This document shows positions 1 through 6,877 of a stretch of DNA of 14,225 bases, piece after piece. Positions within the stretch are counted from its first letter, which is position 1, and each line of letters opens with the position of its first letter. The notes under the pieces were generated by a model that searched no databases, had not been told where the DNA came from, and saw only the letters and a program-made list of their open reading frames with translations. This stretch comes from an uncultured Ruminococcus sp. (GTDB taxonomy: Bacteria > Bacillota > Clostridia > Oscillospirales > Ruminococcaceae): contig NZ_CALDMP010000060.1 in the NCBI RefSeq assembly GCF_937915125.1, forward strand, positions 1-14,225. Direction: 5' to 3'. A program made the translations under genes and the position numbers.

Positions 1-151
1 TCCCTCTGCACTCTCTTTCCCTTCACCCCTCACCCCCTTTCCGCACTTTTGCTGGGCACGGTAACTTGACTTTCTTCATGCTTGCTTTGACTAGAGCTTT
101 CAGAATGCAGCCACTTCATCGATGAAATAGAGTTTTAAGTGTGCCAAGGTA

Positions 152-221
152 GTAGGGGCGAACATTGTTCGCCCGAAAATTTCCAGAAATACTCCAACGG
201 GCGAACACAGTTCGCCCCTAC
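152..221. repeat. Paired palindromic repeat, head-to-head
   Basis: Two hairpin-forming palindromes face each other. The first has arms GGGCGAAC (156-163) and GTTCGCCC (167-174). The second has the same arms at 199-206 and 210-217. Outer ends read GTAGGGG and CCCCTAC, so the whole 70-bp unit is itself an inverted repeat. It belongs to the same short intergenic repeat family seen at 3867, 4164, 12047 and 14096. Nothing else is recognisable in 1-291: no credible gene on either strand, only this unit, the palindrome at 257-281 and a small TTCATCGATGAA palindrome near 115. Confidence 0.8.
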
Positions 222-256
222 ATTTTCACCGAATTTGTAGAATTGTGGAAAATACG

Positions 257-281
257 GCGGGCGGATGATATACGCCCCTAC
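257..281. repeat. Imperfect palindromic intergenic repeat
   Basis: A single unit related to the GGGCGGAT-type palindromes, ending in CCCCTAC. The right arm reads ATACGCCC instead of the expected ATCCGCCC, so the stem has a mismatch. It lies 11 bp beyond the stop codon of the exporter gene on the minus strand and could weakly stabilise or end that transcript, but there is no T-run. Confidence 0.65.
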
Positions 282-291
282 AATAGAAATA

Positions 292-1293
292 TTATTCCGC
301 AAAAAACTGCCGCCGTTCCTGTTCCGGCAGGGAGTGATAAAACCGCTGCTTGATCTCCAGAAAAGACCGCAGTTCCGTCAGGATGCAGTAGAGTATGGCA
401 CGGTTTTCGAATTCCTCCCGGTTCTCCGGCAGAACATCACTGCGATAGGCAGCGTGCAGCAGCTCAAGCTGTTCCAGCAGTCCGGCGCAGTCATTGCACT
501 CGTGATACTGTGCTGCGATTTCCGCCAGAAACCCGGACAAGGGCTTTGCCTGTTCCGGCACAATGGTCAGCTTAATGATCTGCCGGTAGATTTCCTGCAA
601 GATCGTACACTGTTCCCGGCGCATGGTCACATAGCGGATATAATACAGATCGCTGCGCCATGTCTGATTTTGCAGAAAGAGATCTGCCTCATGGCGCAGT
701 TCCTCTGAGAGACGGTCTGTCCGCTGGAAGCAGTCTGCGCCATAGCCTGTGTGATCTGTCTCCAGCAGTCGCCTGGACATGCGCTGGAGAATACCCCTGA
801 TCTCCGTATCCAGTTCCTCCTGTTTCTGCCGGATCTGCCGCAGATTCTGGGGCATAAACCAGTTGAGACAGACACCGATGCCGCTGCCAATAAGCAGAAG
901 CAATGCCTCATTTCCTATCATGCCAAGCGACACGCCCCCTGCCGCCATGTAATGGGTCGCCATGACAGCATTGATGGGAATGGAATCCTCCATGCCCAGC
1001 CCATAGCAGATCAGCAGCAGGAGCAGCAGGACGATTCCGAATGACCAGGGCTTTGTGCCGCAGAACATGTATACAGGCGTGCTCAGCAGCGTCATGATAC
1101 CGAAAGCCGTCACCCGGCGAATACTGCTGCGTACCGTTTCACGCCGGGTATTCTGTACCGTCAGCAGGGTGATGATCCCGGCAGACGCCGCATTGTGCAG
1201 TCCCATGGCTTCTGCCAGCAAGATCGCCGCCACAGCGCCTACGGCAATTTTCAACGCTTTTATCCAATTGATACTACGCCAAATGGAACCCAT
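292..1293 (-). CDS. Aromatic acid exporter family (DUF939/ArAE-like) membrane protein
   Basis: A 333-residue predicted inner-membrane protein. The first ~145 residues hold about five or six hydrophobic segments (roughly 13-30, 36-46, 62-80, 84-102, 107-122 and 126-146), including the run VLLLLLLICYGLGM. The remaining ~185 residues are charged and helical (RQIRQKQEELDTEIRGILQ and later helices) with no membrane segment. This N-membrane/C-helical plan and the early LLTVQNTRRETVRSS stretch fit the DUF939 / ArAE_1 family, annotated as aromatic acid exporters; the substrate is unproven. The start is supported by AAGGATGGTGAG upstream of ATG. It lies 75 bp downstream of the antiporter gene on the same strand and may be co-transcribed with it. 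Family assignment is fairly sure, transport role inferred. Confidence 0.82.
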   Translation of the reverse strand: MGSIWRSINWIKALKIAVGAVAAILLAEAMGLHNAASAGIITLLTVQNTRRETVRSSIRRVTAFGIMTLLSTPVYMFCGTKPWSFGIVLLLLLLICYGLGMEDSIPINAVMATHYMAAGGVSLGMIGNEALLLLIGSGIGVCLNWFMPQNLRQIRQKQEELDTEIRGILQRMSRRLLETDHTGYGADCFQRTDRLSEELRHEADLFLQNQTWRSDLYYIRYVTMRREQCTILQEIYRQIIKLTIVPEQAKPLSGFLAEIAAQYHECNDCAGLLEQLELLHAAYRSDVLPENREEFENRAILYCILTELRSFLEIKQRFYHSLPEQERRQFFAE

Positions 1294-1324
1294 GATTTCT
1301 CACCATCCTTCACAAAACATCTTT

Positions 1325-1354
1325 GTAGAAAACGACCCCCGTGTCGTTCCCTAC
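1325..1354. repeat. Inverted repeat between antiporter and exporter genes
   Basis: Arms GTAG + AACGAC (1325-1328, 1331-1336) pair with GTCGTT + CTAC (1343-1348, 1351-1354), giving a 10-bp stem with one AA/CC internal mismatch. In the minus-strand transcript it would form a hairpin between the two genes. It lacks a T-run on either side, so an intrinsic terminator is unlikely; mRNA processing or stabilisation is possible. Confidence 0.5.
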
Positions 1355-1368
1355 GATTTTAACGCCGA

Positions 1369-2970
1369 TCAATTATGGTCATACATGACCAGCACATCCT
1401 CCGGGCAAATGACGGTGTCACCCTGGGGAATCACAGTTTCTTCCCCACGGCGTATCAGGACGATCAGTTCCTCCGGGGGCAGCTTCAACTCTGCCAGACG
1501 CTTGCCGCTCCAACCGTGTTCCGGCGGAATGGACAGCTCGCACAGCTGGATTTTCTGCATCTTCTCCTTGCAGTGTCCCGCCGCCAGCACGGCAATATCC
1601 CCTTCCTGCAAGATGGTATCCCCACGTGGCACGATGTTATCCTTGCCTCGGAGAATGGTGGCGAGGATGGTATCCGGCGGCAGGGAAAGGTTGCTCACCG
1701 CTGCACCGATCCAGCTGTTCCCCGGCTCCAGAGACAGCCGCAGCAGCTGGAGTTCTTTCTGTTCCGTGTAGTCATTAAAGGTTCTGAGTACGTCTGTGGT
1801 TTCATCGATCATACCCAGCTTTCTGGATACCAGAGGTAATAGCGTCCCCTGTAATGCAATGGAGAACAGCACCACGCAGAATACCAGATGGAACAGGTCA
1901 TATTCCAGCACGGCACCCCCGGCAACGGCAGTCAGTGCAAAAATGGCGGAAGTCGCACCACGCAGTCCTGCCCAGGAGACCAGAAGCTGCTGGCGTATTT
2001 TCGAACGGAAAGGCGTCAGCAGCAGTGCCACTACCAGCGGACGTGCCACAAAGGTCAGAACCACGGCAATGGCAAGTGCCGGAAGAATCACACGCACCAG
2101 ATTGGTAGGTGTACACAGCAGCCCCAGCAGGAAAAATACCATGAGCTGCATGAGACTGGTAATGCCGTCAAAGAAATGTACCTGATTTTTCTTGTTGGGT
2201 ATCTTGGTGTTACCCAGGATAATGCCGGCAATATAGGCGCTCAGATAGCCATTTCCGCCCACCAGCACCGGCAGGACATAGGACAGAATCGCCACTGCAA
2301 GCATGAATACCATATCAAATCCCGATGTATCAAAGCGGAACCGGCGCAGGAAAAAGACACTGCACAGCGCCAGCAGCGCACCAATTCCTACGCCGTAGAC
2401 GATCTGGGCGAATATCATGTAGAGCATATGCCCGGCGGTGATATCCGAGGTCATCATGGTCAGGATCACCGTGGTCATGAGATAAGCCACCGGGTCGTTA
2501 CTGCCGCTTTCCACTTCCAGGAGCGAAGCCGTGCCGTATTTCAGGTTCAGCTTTTTGGAACGGAGAATGGAAAAGACGGATGCGGCATCTGTGGAACTGA
2601 GCACAGCACCGATGAGTATACTCTCCAGCCACGCCGTATGCAGGGCAAAGTGACAGAATACACCCATGGCAAATGCCGTCAAGAACACGCCCAGGGTGGA
2701 GAGTAGCACTGCCTTTCCGGCAACTGGTTTTGCGGCACTCCACTTTGTCCCGAAGCCGCCGTAGAATATAATGAAAATCAGCGCCACAGTACAGAGATGT
2801 TCCGTCATGGAAAAATCATCGAAGGCAATGCCGATCACCCCGTCAATACCGCAGAGCATACCCACTGCCAGAAAGGCAAGGAGCATGGGAATGCCCACCT
2901 TACTGGTCAGCTTATTGCAGAGAATACAGGCGATCATCACGAGTGAGAGAAGCAGCAGGATCAGATTCAT
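1369..2970 (-). CDS. Potassium/proton antiporter, CPA1 type, with C-terminal RCK_C/TrkA_C-like domains
   Basis: A 533-residue integral membrane antiporter. Residues ~1-385 are a succession of about twelve hydrophobic helices with the CPA-type signatures SSTDAAS (125-131) and ESGSNDP (154-160), the latter holding the Asn-Asp pair associated with cation/proton exchange. From ~395 the protein turns soluble, with two related stretches (SLEPGNSWIG..., then SIPPEHGWSGKRL...) that each end in PxGDTxxxxxD, typical of TrkA_C/RCK_C ligand-binding modules. This is the NhaP2/CvrA layout, thought to export K+ or Na+ under control of cytosolic ligands. The start has AAAGGA seven bases upstream. It lies 38 bp after the broken comFC gene on the same strand. 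Ion specificity cannot be told from sequence. Confidence 0.9.
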   Translation of the reverse strand: MNLILLLLSLVMIACILCNKLTSKVGIPMLLAFLAVGMLCGIDGVIGIAFDDFSMTEHLCTVALIFIIFYGGFGTKWSAAKPVAGKAVLLSTLGVFLTAFAMGVFCHFALHTAWLESILIGAVLSSTDAASVFSILRSKKLNLKYGTASLLEVESGSNDPVAYLMTTVILTMMTSDITAGHMLYMIFAQIVYGVGIGALLALCSVFFLRRFRFDTSGFDMVFMLAVAILSYVLPVLVGGNGYLSAYIAGIILGNTKIPNKKNQVHFFDGITSLMQLMVFFLLGLLCTPTNLVRVILPALAIAVVLTFVARPLVVALLLTPFRSKIRQQLLVSWAGLRGATSAIFALTAVAGGAVLEYDLFHLVFCVVLFSIALQGTLLPLVSRKLGMIDETTDVLRTFNDYTEQKELQLLRLSLEPGNSWIGAAVSNLSLPPDTILATILRGKDNIVPRGDTILQEGDIAVLAAGHCKEKMQKIQLCELSIPPEHGWSGKRLAELKLPPEELIVLIRRGEETVIPQGDTVICPEDVLVMYDHN

Positions 2971-3008
2971 GTTATTTCCTTTCGGTGGGAAGAGGCTCGC
3001 TTTGTATG

Positions 3009-3761
3009 TCAGCCTTTTGCAATTGCGTTTTCTGTTGTCATGTCGGAAGCGTTCTGGAACCGGGTGGAAGTGGCTACGACAGCTGTCACCCTTTCTGCGC
3101 CGCAGGATCTCAGCAGTGATGCACAGCGGTTCAGGGTACTGCCCGTCGTCAGAACATCGTCACACAGCAGGATCCGATAGCCTGTGAGGTCTTTCTGCCG
3201 GGCAGAAAAATGGGAGACATTTTCCCGGCGCTGCTTTGCAGTGAGCGTATGCTGCACCGCACCTCTGCCGCTGTCCAGGAGAAGGTCTGTCCGCATGGGG
3301 ATTCCCGTCACTGCCGCCAGTTCCTTTGCAATGACCTCAGCGGGATTGCAGCAGCGTTTCCACTTTTTCCGCCTTGCCATGGGAACCGGAACGATACAGT
3401 CGCAGGTGCGCAGCCGGGCATCTGCCAGCACACGTTTTCCCAGCACCTCGCCGCAGTACCAGCCGAACTGGAGACTTGCGGTTGCTTTGAGGGAAATCAC
3501 CCCTTGCCGGGCGGTTTTCTCATAAGCCGTGACCACCAGCGCACGGTCATATGCCAGACCAGTGCCGCAGAGACAGGTTTACGGCGGTTTTCCGCAGCCG
3601 GCACAGAATGTCTCCGCCGGAACGGCAATGGCGGCGATACAGGCATCGCAGAGATATTGTCCCCATGAAATGGGGCTGCCGCAGCAGGGACAGACGTTGG
3701 GAAAGACAAGATTCAGCAGATACATCCGGCATTTTCTGCCGAAGCGCAGTTCGTCTGGCAT
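3009..3761 (-). pseudogene. comFC: comFC, interrupted by an in-frame TAA stop
   Basis: ComFC (ComF/GntX) is a phosphoribosyltransferase-fold protein needed for DNA uptake in competent bacteria. Reading from the ATG at 3761 (good AGGGGTGGAG site), the first 60 codons give the zinc-ribbon N-terminus (CPCCG, CDAC, CAGCGKPP). Codon 61 is TAA (3579-3581). The same frame continues without any shift through TCLCG, then AYEKTARQGVISLK, and ends with the PRPP-loop ILLCDDVLTTGSTL at 3009. The total length (~250 codons) matches an intact family member, so a single substitution from a sense codon (Lys, Gln or Glu) explains the break. A GTG at 3536 could restart a fragment lacking the zinc ribbon. Alternatives: a sequencing error, or two fragments complementing each other. 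The intact upstream promoter suggests a recent mutation. Confidence 0.85.
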
Positions 3762-3792
3762 TGCTCCACCCCTTTCCATTGTTTCTGATTTC

Positions 3793-3821
3793 ATTATAAC
3801 ATAAAATTCATGGGAATGCAA
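3793..3821 (-). promoter_or_regulatory. Sigma-A promoter of comFC
   Basis: On the minus strand, TTGCAT (3816-3821), a 17-bp spacer and a perfect TATAAT (3793-3798), about 30 bp ahead of the comFC ATG at 3761. Its position means the longer reading frame extending upstream of 3761 is not translated, which supports the ATG at 3761 as start. Confidence 0.8.
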
Positions 3822-3866
3822 ATGGGCAAAACAAACATAATTTGCAAAGAAATCAACTTTTGTTAT

Positions 3867-3890
3867 CGGGCGGATAATATCCGCCCCTAC
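3867..3890. repeat. GGGCGGAT-type palindromic repeat
   Basis: Perfect 8-bp arms GGGCGGAT (3868-3875) and ATCCGCCC (3879-3886) around AAT, followed by CTAC. Same family as the unit at 152-221, but the inner arm bases are changed on both sides so that pairing is kept. Confidence 0.75.
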
Positions 3891-3916
3891 AGTGGAATTC
3901 CGTCATGTTCGGGAAC

Positions 3917-3940
3917 GGCGGGAGCAAGCCCCCGCCCTAC
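3917..3940. repeat. GC-rich palindromic intergenic repeat
   Basis: Arms GGCGGG (3917-3922) and CCCGCC (3931-3936) around AGCAAGCC, ending in CTAC. It resembles the neighbouring repeats in its CCCTAC end but has a different core, so it is probably a second repeat subtype. Confidence 0.6.
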
Positions 3941-3967
3941 GCATCTTGTTTTCAATCCAAAAGTAAA

Positions 3968-4139
3968 GGCAACACCGCACAAAGAGCGCCTGACGGCTTT
4001 GCACGTCATATGCTTGCATCTTTTCCGTCATATTTCACAAAAATGCTCGTGAATACACAAAGTATTCACTCCGCTTTTTGTTTCATCTGACGAAAAAACT
4101 GACGGCGCATCTGACGTACAATCTTTGTGTGGTATTGCC
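3968..4139 (+). mobile_element. 172-bp MITE-like element, copy 1
   Basis: The element starts GGCAACACCGCACAAAGA and ends TCTTTGTGTGGTATTGCC, which are 18-bp terminal inverted repeats matching at 16 positions. TAAA directly precedes and follows it (3964-3967 and 4140-4143), a likely 4-bp target duplication. Inside is a perfect hairpin GTGAATAC-acaaa-GTATTCAC and several TGACG/CGTCA motifs. It has no transposase gene. A second copy of identical length lies inverted at 11835-12006 with about 8 mismatches, and a third begins at 14174. Most likely a non-autonomous element mobilised by an enzyme encoded elsewhere. Confidence 0.85.
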
Positions 4140-4163
4140 TAAAATTTTAGGCATGACTACATA

Positions 4164-4240
4164 GTAGGGGCGACCATTGGTCGCCCGTGTTTCCCCCTCT
4201 GCAAATGGTTTACCTGCGGGCGAACAATGTTCGCCCCTGC
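4164..4240. repeat. Paired palindromic repeat, head-to-head
   Basis: First hairpin arms GGGCGACC (4168-4175) and GGTCGCCC (4179-4186); second hairpin GGGCGAAC (4218-4225) and GTTCGCCC (4229-4236). The outer ends are GTAGGGG and CCCCTGC. This is the same architecture as 152-221 with an unrelated ~30-bp middle, and the two hairpins differ by compensating base changes. Confidence 0.78.
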
Positions 4241-4325
4241 ATGGGTTCCTTTATCGGGAATACATCAAATCACGGTAAGGGTGATCATTCAATATCACCT
4301 ATTTCCTATAGGCATAGTATGATTT

Positions 4326-4354
4326 ATTATACAGCAAAAAATCCCATTTGTCAA
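4326..4354 (-). promoter_or_regulatory. Orphan consensus promoter pointing left
   Basis: On the minus strand, perfect TTGACA (4349-4354), 17-bp spacer, perfect TATAAT (4326-4331). No gene starts within the next 550 bp in that direction; comFC, at 3761, has its own promoter. The transcript would run through palindromes and the MITE-like element. A 13-codon TTG-started frame (4280s to 4240s) follows but has no convincing ribosome site. It may drive a non-coding RNA, be a distal comFC promoter, or be left over from a lost gene. Confidence 0.7.
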
Positions 4355-4460
4355 CACTAAAATAACTATAATTCCGATATATTTGATAAGTTTGTAAAGA
4401 TTCACGAAAACACGCCGTATTTCCACGCAATATCTCTACGTTGCCAAGAGAAAAGCAGTC

Positions 4461-4489
4461 TTGAACCGGCGAAAAAACTGTGTTATAAT
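4461..4489 (+). promoter_or_regulatory. Promoter of the SGNH hydrolase gene
   Basis: TTGAAC (4461-4466), 17-bp spacer, perfect TATAAT (4484-4489), followed about 30 bp later by AGGAGG and the ATG at 4529. The hydrolase is therefore transcribed on its own. Confidence 0.85.
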
Positions 4490-4528
4490 AGCCATATCAC
4501 CGATCCGAAAGGAAAGAGGAGGCGTGTT

Positions 4529-5155
4529 ATGAAAACTGTATTCTGCTTCGGCGATTCCAACACCTATGGGCTGAACCCCAGGGACAAGAGCCGGTTTGAC
4601 GATGCCACAAGATGGACAGGGCTTCTGGATCAGAAGCTCCGTCCCCATGGATTCCGTGTTGCGGAGGAGGGGCTCTGCGGACGGACGACCATATTCCCCG
4701 ACCGCACCCGTCCCAACCGCTGCGGTGCGGATGTACTGCCATTCCTGCTGGAGAGCCATGCCCCGGCGGAGTACGCCATAGTGATGCTGGGCACCAACGA
4801 CTGCAAGACATGCTTTCACGCAACGGCAGCCCAGATCGCCGGCGGTATGCGCCGTCTGGTACAGCAGATCAAAGCCGCCGGTATTTCCCGGATCCTGCTG
4901 ATCTCCCCCATTCATCTTGCCCACGGCGTAGGTGAAGTGGGATTCGACCCGGAATTCAACGAGGCATCTGTGGCGCTGTCCAGGGAACTGAAAGGGGCAT
5001 ATGCAAAGGCGGCTGCGGAAGAGGGCTGCCTGTTTCTCGCCGCATCTGATGTTTCCCTGCCATCGAAGAGCGACCGGGAGCATATGGACGAGACAGGGCA
5101 CAAGGCACTGGCAGAGGCAGTGTTTCAGGTGCTTTTGAGAGACTTTTCAGAATAG
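4529..5155 (+). CDS. SGNH/GDSL-family hydrolase (esterase/acyltransferase type)
   Basis: A 208-residue cytosolic serine esterase. Block I is FGDSNTYG (7-14) with nucleophile Ser10, block II has Gly in GLCGRTT (48-54), block III is GTND (88-91) with oxyanion Asn90, and block V is DREH (182-185), giving Asp182 and His185 as the remaining triad members. There is no signal peptide, so it acts inside the cell. The closest pattern is the arylesterase/lysophospholipase-like branch with FGDS-N/L-T-Y/W-G near the N-terminus; the substrate (deacetylation of a sugar or small ester, for example) is unknown. Start fixed by AGGAGG eight bases upstream. It stands alone between its promoter and a bidirectional terminator, with no functional link visible to neighbours. 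Confidence 0.88.
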   Translation: MKTVFCFGDSNTYGLNPRDKSRFDDATRWTGLLDQKLRPHGFRVAEEGLCGRTTIFPDRTRPNRCGADVLPFLLESHAPAEYAIVMLGTNDCKTCFHATAAQIAGGMRRLVQQIKAAGISRILLISPIHLAHGVGEVGFDPEFNEASVALSRELKGAYAKAAAEEGCLFLAASDVSLPSKSDREHMDETGHKALAEAVFQVLLRDFSE

Positions 5156-5160
5156 TATCG

Positions 5161-5201
5161 GAAAACGCCGTCTGCCCTTAAATTGGACAAGCGGCGTTTT
5201 T
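5161..5201. terminator. Bidirectional intrinsic terminator
   Basis: AAAACGCCG (5162-5170) pairs with CGGCGTTTT (5192-5200), followed by one more T. It lies between the convergent stops of the hydrolase (5155) and the PadR gene (5206) and has A/T runs on both sides, so it can end transcription from either direction. Confidence 0.85.
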
Positions 5202-5205
5202 CATG

Positions 5206-5562
5206 TCAGAGTTTCTCCCGGATACACCCCAGAAACTCATGGAGACGCTGTTCGTAGTCCGCCAGAGTCTCTTCCCATTGTTTCAGGCAGTGCCTTCCCT
5301 CCTCGGTGATATGATAAACCGTCTTGGACGGCGCACCCTCCTGTTCTTGTTTCCGGGATGTCAGCAGCCCGTTCTGCTCCATCTTTTTCAGATAGCGGTA
5401 CAGCCCCGTGGGGTCAGGATATGTCCCGGTGAACATGGGGGATTCGCTCAGATGCTGGAGCAGCAGAAACCCGTGCATATCGTGATCGCACAGGATCATG
5501 AGGATCGCCGGCTGGAGCAGACGATCCATATTCCTCCCCGTACAGGAACAGGTCGTTGTCAT
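5206..5562 (-). CDS. PadR-family transcriptional regulator with Cys-containing N-terminus
   Basis: About 118 residues, the usual size for a short PadR. It has a winged helix-turn-helix: LLQPAILMILCDHDMHGFLLLQHL, then TGLYRYLKKMEQNGLLTS, then the wing GAPSKTVYHITEEGRHCL, and a C-terminal helix (LKQWEETLADYEQRLHEFL) for dimerisation. The N-terminus TTTCSCTGRNMD adds a C-x-C pair plus further Cys residues that might sense a metal or redox state (inference). GGAGG is nine bases from the ATG at 5562 and only three from a second ATG at 5568, so the shorter start is preferred. It is the last gene of the leftward lipoyl-protein operon, 17-23 bp after the GTPase stop, and is the likely autoregulator of the divergent cluster; ligand unknown. 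Confidence 0.85.
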   Translation of the reverse strand: MTTTCSCTGRNMDRLLQPAILMILCDHDMHGFLLLQHLSESPMFTGTYPDPTGLYRYLKKMEQNGLLTSRKQEQEGAPSKTVYHITEEGRHCLKQWEETLADYEQRLHEFLGCIREKL

Positions 5563-5585
5563 TGTCATGCACCTCCAGAGTCATC

Positions 5586-6554
5586 TCAGTCATCATAATA
5601 GCACAGGGCTGCACTGCCGAAAGCTGCCTCCCATGCTTTCTGCACGGCATCCGCATAGGGCGCTGCATCCTTTCCGATGAGAACCAGCTTCTTCATTTTT
5701 TCCGTCAGGGGCACCAGATCCGGGGCTTCTTTCAGCACCACGTCTGTGCCCACGTTATCCACATGCACCGCCATACCCTCAGGGGTCATGAAAAAGCCCT
5801 TACAGCGCAGCACCTGACCGCAAAGTGCCCTGCAGAACTGCTCCATGGCTGCCATGGGATAAGTCTCCTGCATCTCCAGAATGTATGTCTCGGGACGATT
5901 CCAGGCGGTATTGCTGCTTTCACCGACATAGGATTCCGGCGTCACCATGGTCTGCATCAGTGCAAGTGGTACTTCCCCATATGTGGTATCGTAACGATAC
6001 GCTGCCGGGTTCAGCTCTTTCAGCTTTTCGTGTACCTCCTCCAGCACCTGGGCGGATACCTCGTCTGTCTTGTTCACCACATGGAACATGCTCTTCATGA
6101 CCTGATTCTGGGTGGGCGTGAAGAGATCGCAGAAATCCAGAAAGCGTCCGGCATCAATGAGACAGACGGCACCCCGATAGTCATAGCGGCGCTTTGTCTG
6201 TACCTTTTTCGAAGCCAGGAACTCCATCTGTTCCAGCAGATGCTCCATGCTGGAGGGATCTGCCATGCCGGACGCTTCGATGAGGAGCACGTCCACAGGC
6301 TGTTCCAGAAATGCCACCAGCGTCTTGACAAAGCCATCTTTCAGGCAGGCGCAGAAGATGGAGCCGTTGTTGATCTCCACCATTTTCAAGCCGTCCTTTT
6401 GCAGTACCTTTCCGTCAATGCCGATGCTGCCGAATTCGTTCACGATGACGCCCACACGGATCCCGGCGCTCTGCATGAGAATATTCCGCAGGAACGTGGT
6501 TTTCCCCGAACCCAAAAAGCCGGAGACCAGATAGAGCTGGATATTCTGTTCCAT
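5586..6554 (-). CDS. CobW/G3E-family GTPase
   Basis: A 322-residue P-loop GTPase of the G3E (CobW/HypB/UreG) class, whose members insert or deliver metals or cofactors using GTP. Visible motifs: Walker A GFLGSGKTT (12-20), switch region VNEFGSIGIDG (38-48), EASGMADP (93-100) as Walker B region, and NKTD (161-164) for guanine specificity, then a CobW_C-like tail (GQVLRCKGFFMTPEGMAVHV). The metal motif normally reading GCxCC appears as GSIFCAC (64-70): the first Cys is Ser, leaving C68 and C70. The ATG at 6554 with GAGGGGGA upstream is the right start; it follows the lipoyl gene stop by one base, implying translational coupling. Probable role: activating or metallating the methyltransferase or DUF5714-type partner. 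Not a cobalamin synthesis enzyme on present context. Confidence 0.85.
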   Translation of the reverse strand: MEQNIQLYLVSGFLGSGKTTFLRNILMQSAGIRVGVIVNEFGSIGIDGKVLQKDGLKMVEINNGSIFCACLKDGFVKTLVAFLEQPVDVLLIEASGMADPSSMEHLLEQMEFLASKKVQTKRRYDYRGAVCLIDAGRFLDFCDLFTPTQNQVMKSMFHVVNKTDEVSAQVLEEVHEKLKELNPAAYRYDTTYGEVPLALMQTMVTPESYVGESSNTAWNRPETYILEMQETYPMAAMEQFCRALCGQVLRCKGFFMTPEGMAVHVDNVGTDVVLKEAPDLVPLTEKMKKLVLIGKDAAPYADAVQKAWEAAFGSAALCYYDD

Positions 6555-6555
6555 G

Positions 6556-6861
6556 TTATGCTTCCCCCTCTGTTTCGATATAGCCCAGGGTGATGCCGGC
6601 AGTGAACTCGTCATCATCCCCGATGCACTGTTCCACCAGCACGCCGTCACAGGGTGCAGTGAATTCCAGGGCTTTCTTTTCCACCTCGCCCTCGCAGACC
6701 ACCTCGCCGGCTGTGACAGGCTCTCCCACTTCCTTGCGCCATGTCATGGTGCAGATCTTGTAGTGCAGCTTCACCGGCTTTGTCATACACGGACAGAGGT
6801 TGACAGCGTCCGGATCCTTTTTGGGCATTGCCTGATCCGGCACAACGATAGGTACTCTCAT
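6556..6861 (-). CDS. Free-standing lipoyl-domain carrier protein
   Basis: A 101-residue biotinyl/lipoyl-fold protein. The domain runs from ~34 to 97: KEVGEPVTAGEVVCEGEVEK, then KALEFTAPCDGVL. The modified lysine is expected at Lys63 in EKKALEF, which aligns with the ETDKA turn of lipoyl domains; biotin carriers would have MKM there. Lipoyl rather than biotin is also favoured by lplA and a dihydrolipoamide-dehydrogenase-like gene in the divergent operon. An N-terminal extension holds CPC (23-25) and Cys37, with Cys56, 71 and 79 further on, unusual for such carriers. No E2 catalytic domain follows, and it lacks the length of a glycine-cleavage H protein. Start set by AAGGAGTG upstream of ATG at 6861; 16 bp after the DUF5714-type gene and one base before the GTPase gene. 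Confidence 0.85.
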   Translation of the reverse strand: MRVPIVVPDQAMPKKDPDAVNLCPCMTKPVKLHYKICTMTWRKEVGEPVTAGEVVCEGEVEKKALEFTAPCDGVLVEQCIGDDDEFTAGITLGYIETEGEA

Positions 6862-6877
6862 GGCGGCTCACACTCCT

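Noticed and set aside
1888..2706. Long plus-strand reading frame opposite the antiporter gene
   Set aside because: It is antisense to a clear membrane antiporter, its translation is low-complexity His/Gln-rich, and it has no family resemblance.
3579..3581. Programmed recoding of the comFC TAA
   Set aside because: TAA is not a known selenocysteine or pyrrolysine codon and no recoding element is visible; a simple nonsense mutation is the plainer explanation.
5556..6593. 345-codon plus-strand frame opposite the CobW GTPase
   Set aside because: His/Cys-rich translation without motifs; the minus strand holds intact GTPase motifs and a good ribosome site.
6556..6861. Biotin carrier protein of a carboxylase or decarboxylase
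   Set aside because: The lysine context is EKKALEF, not the MKM of biotin domains, and neighbours are lipoate genes with no carboxylase.
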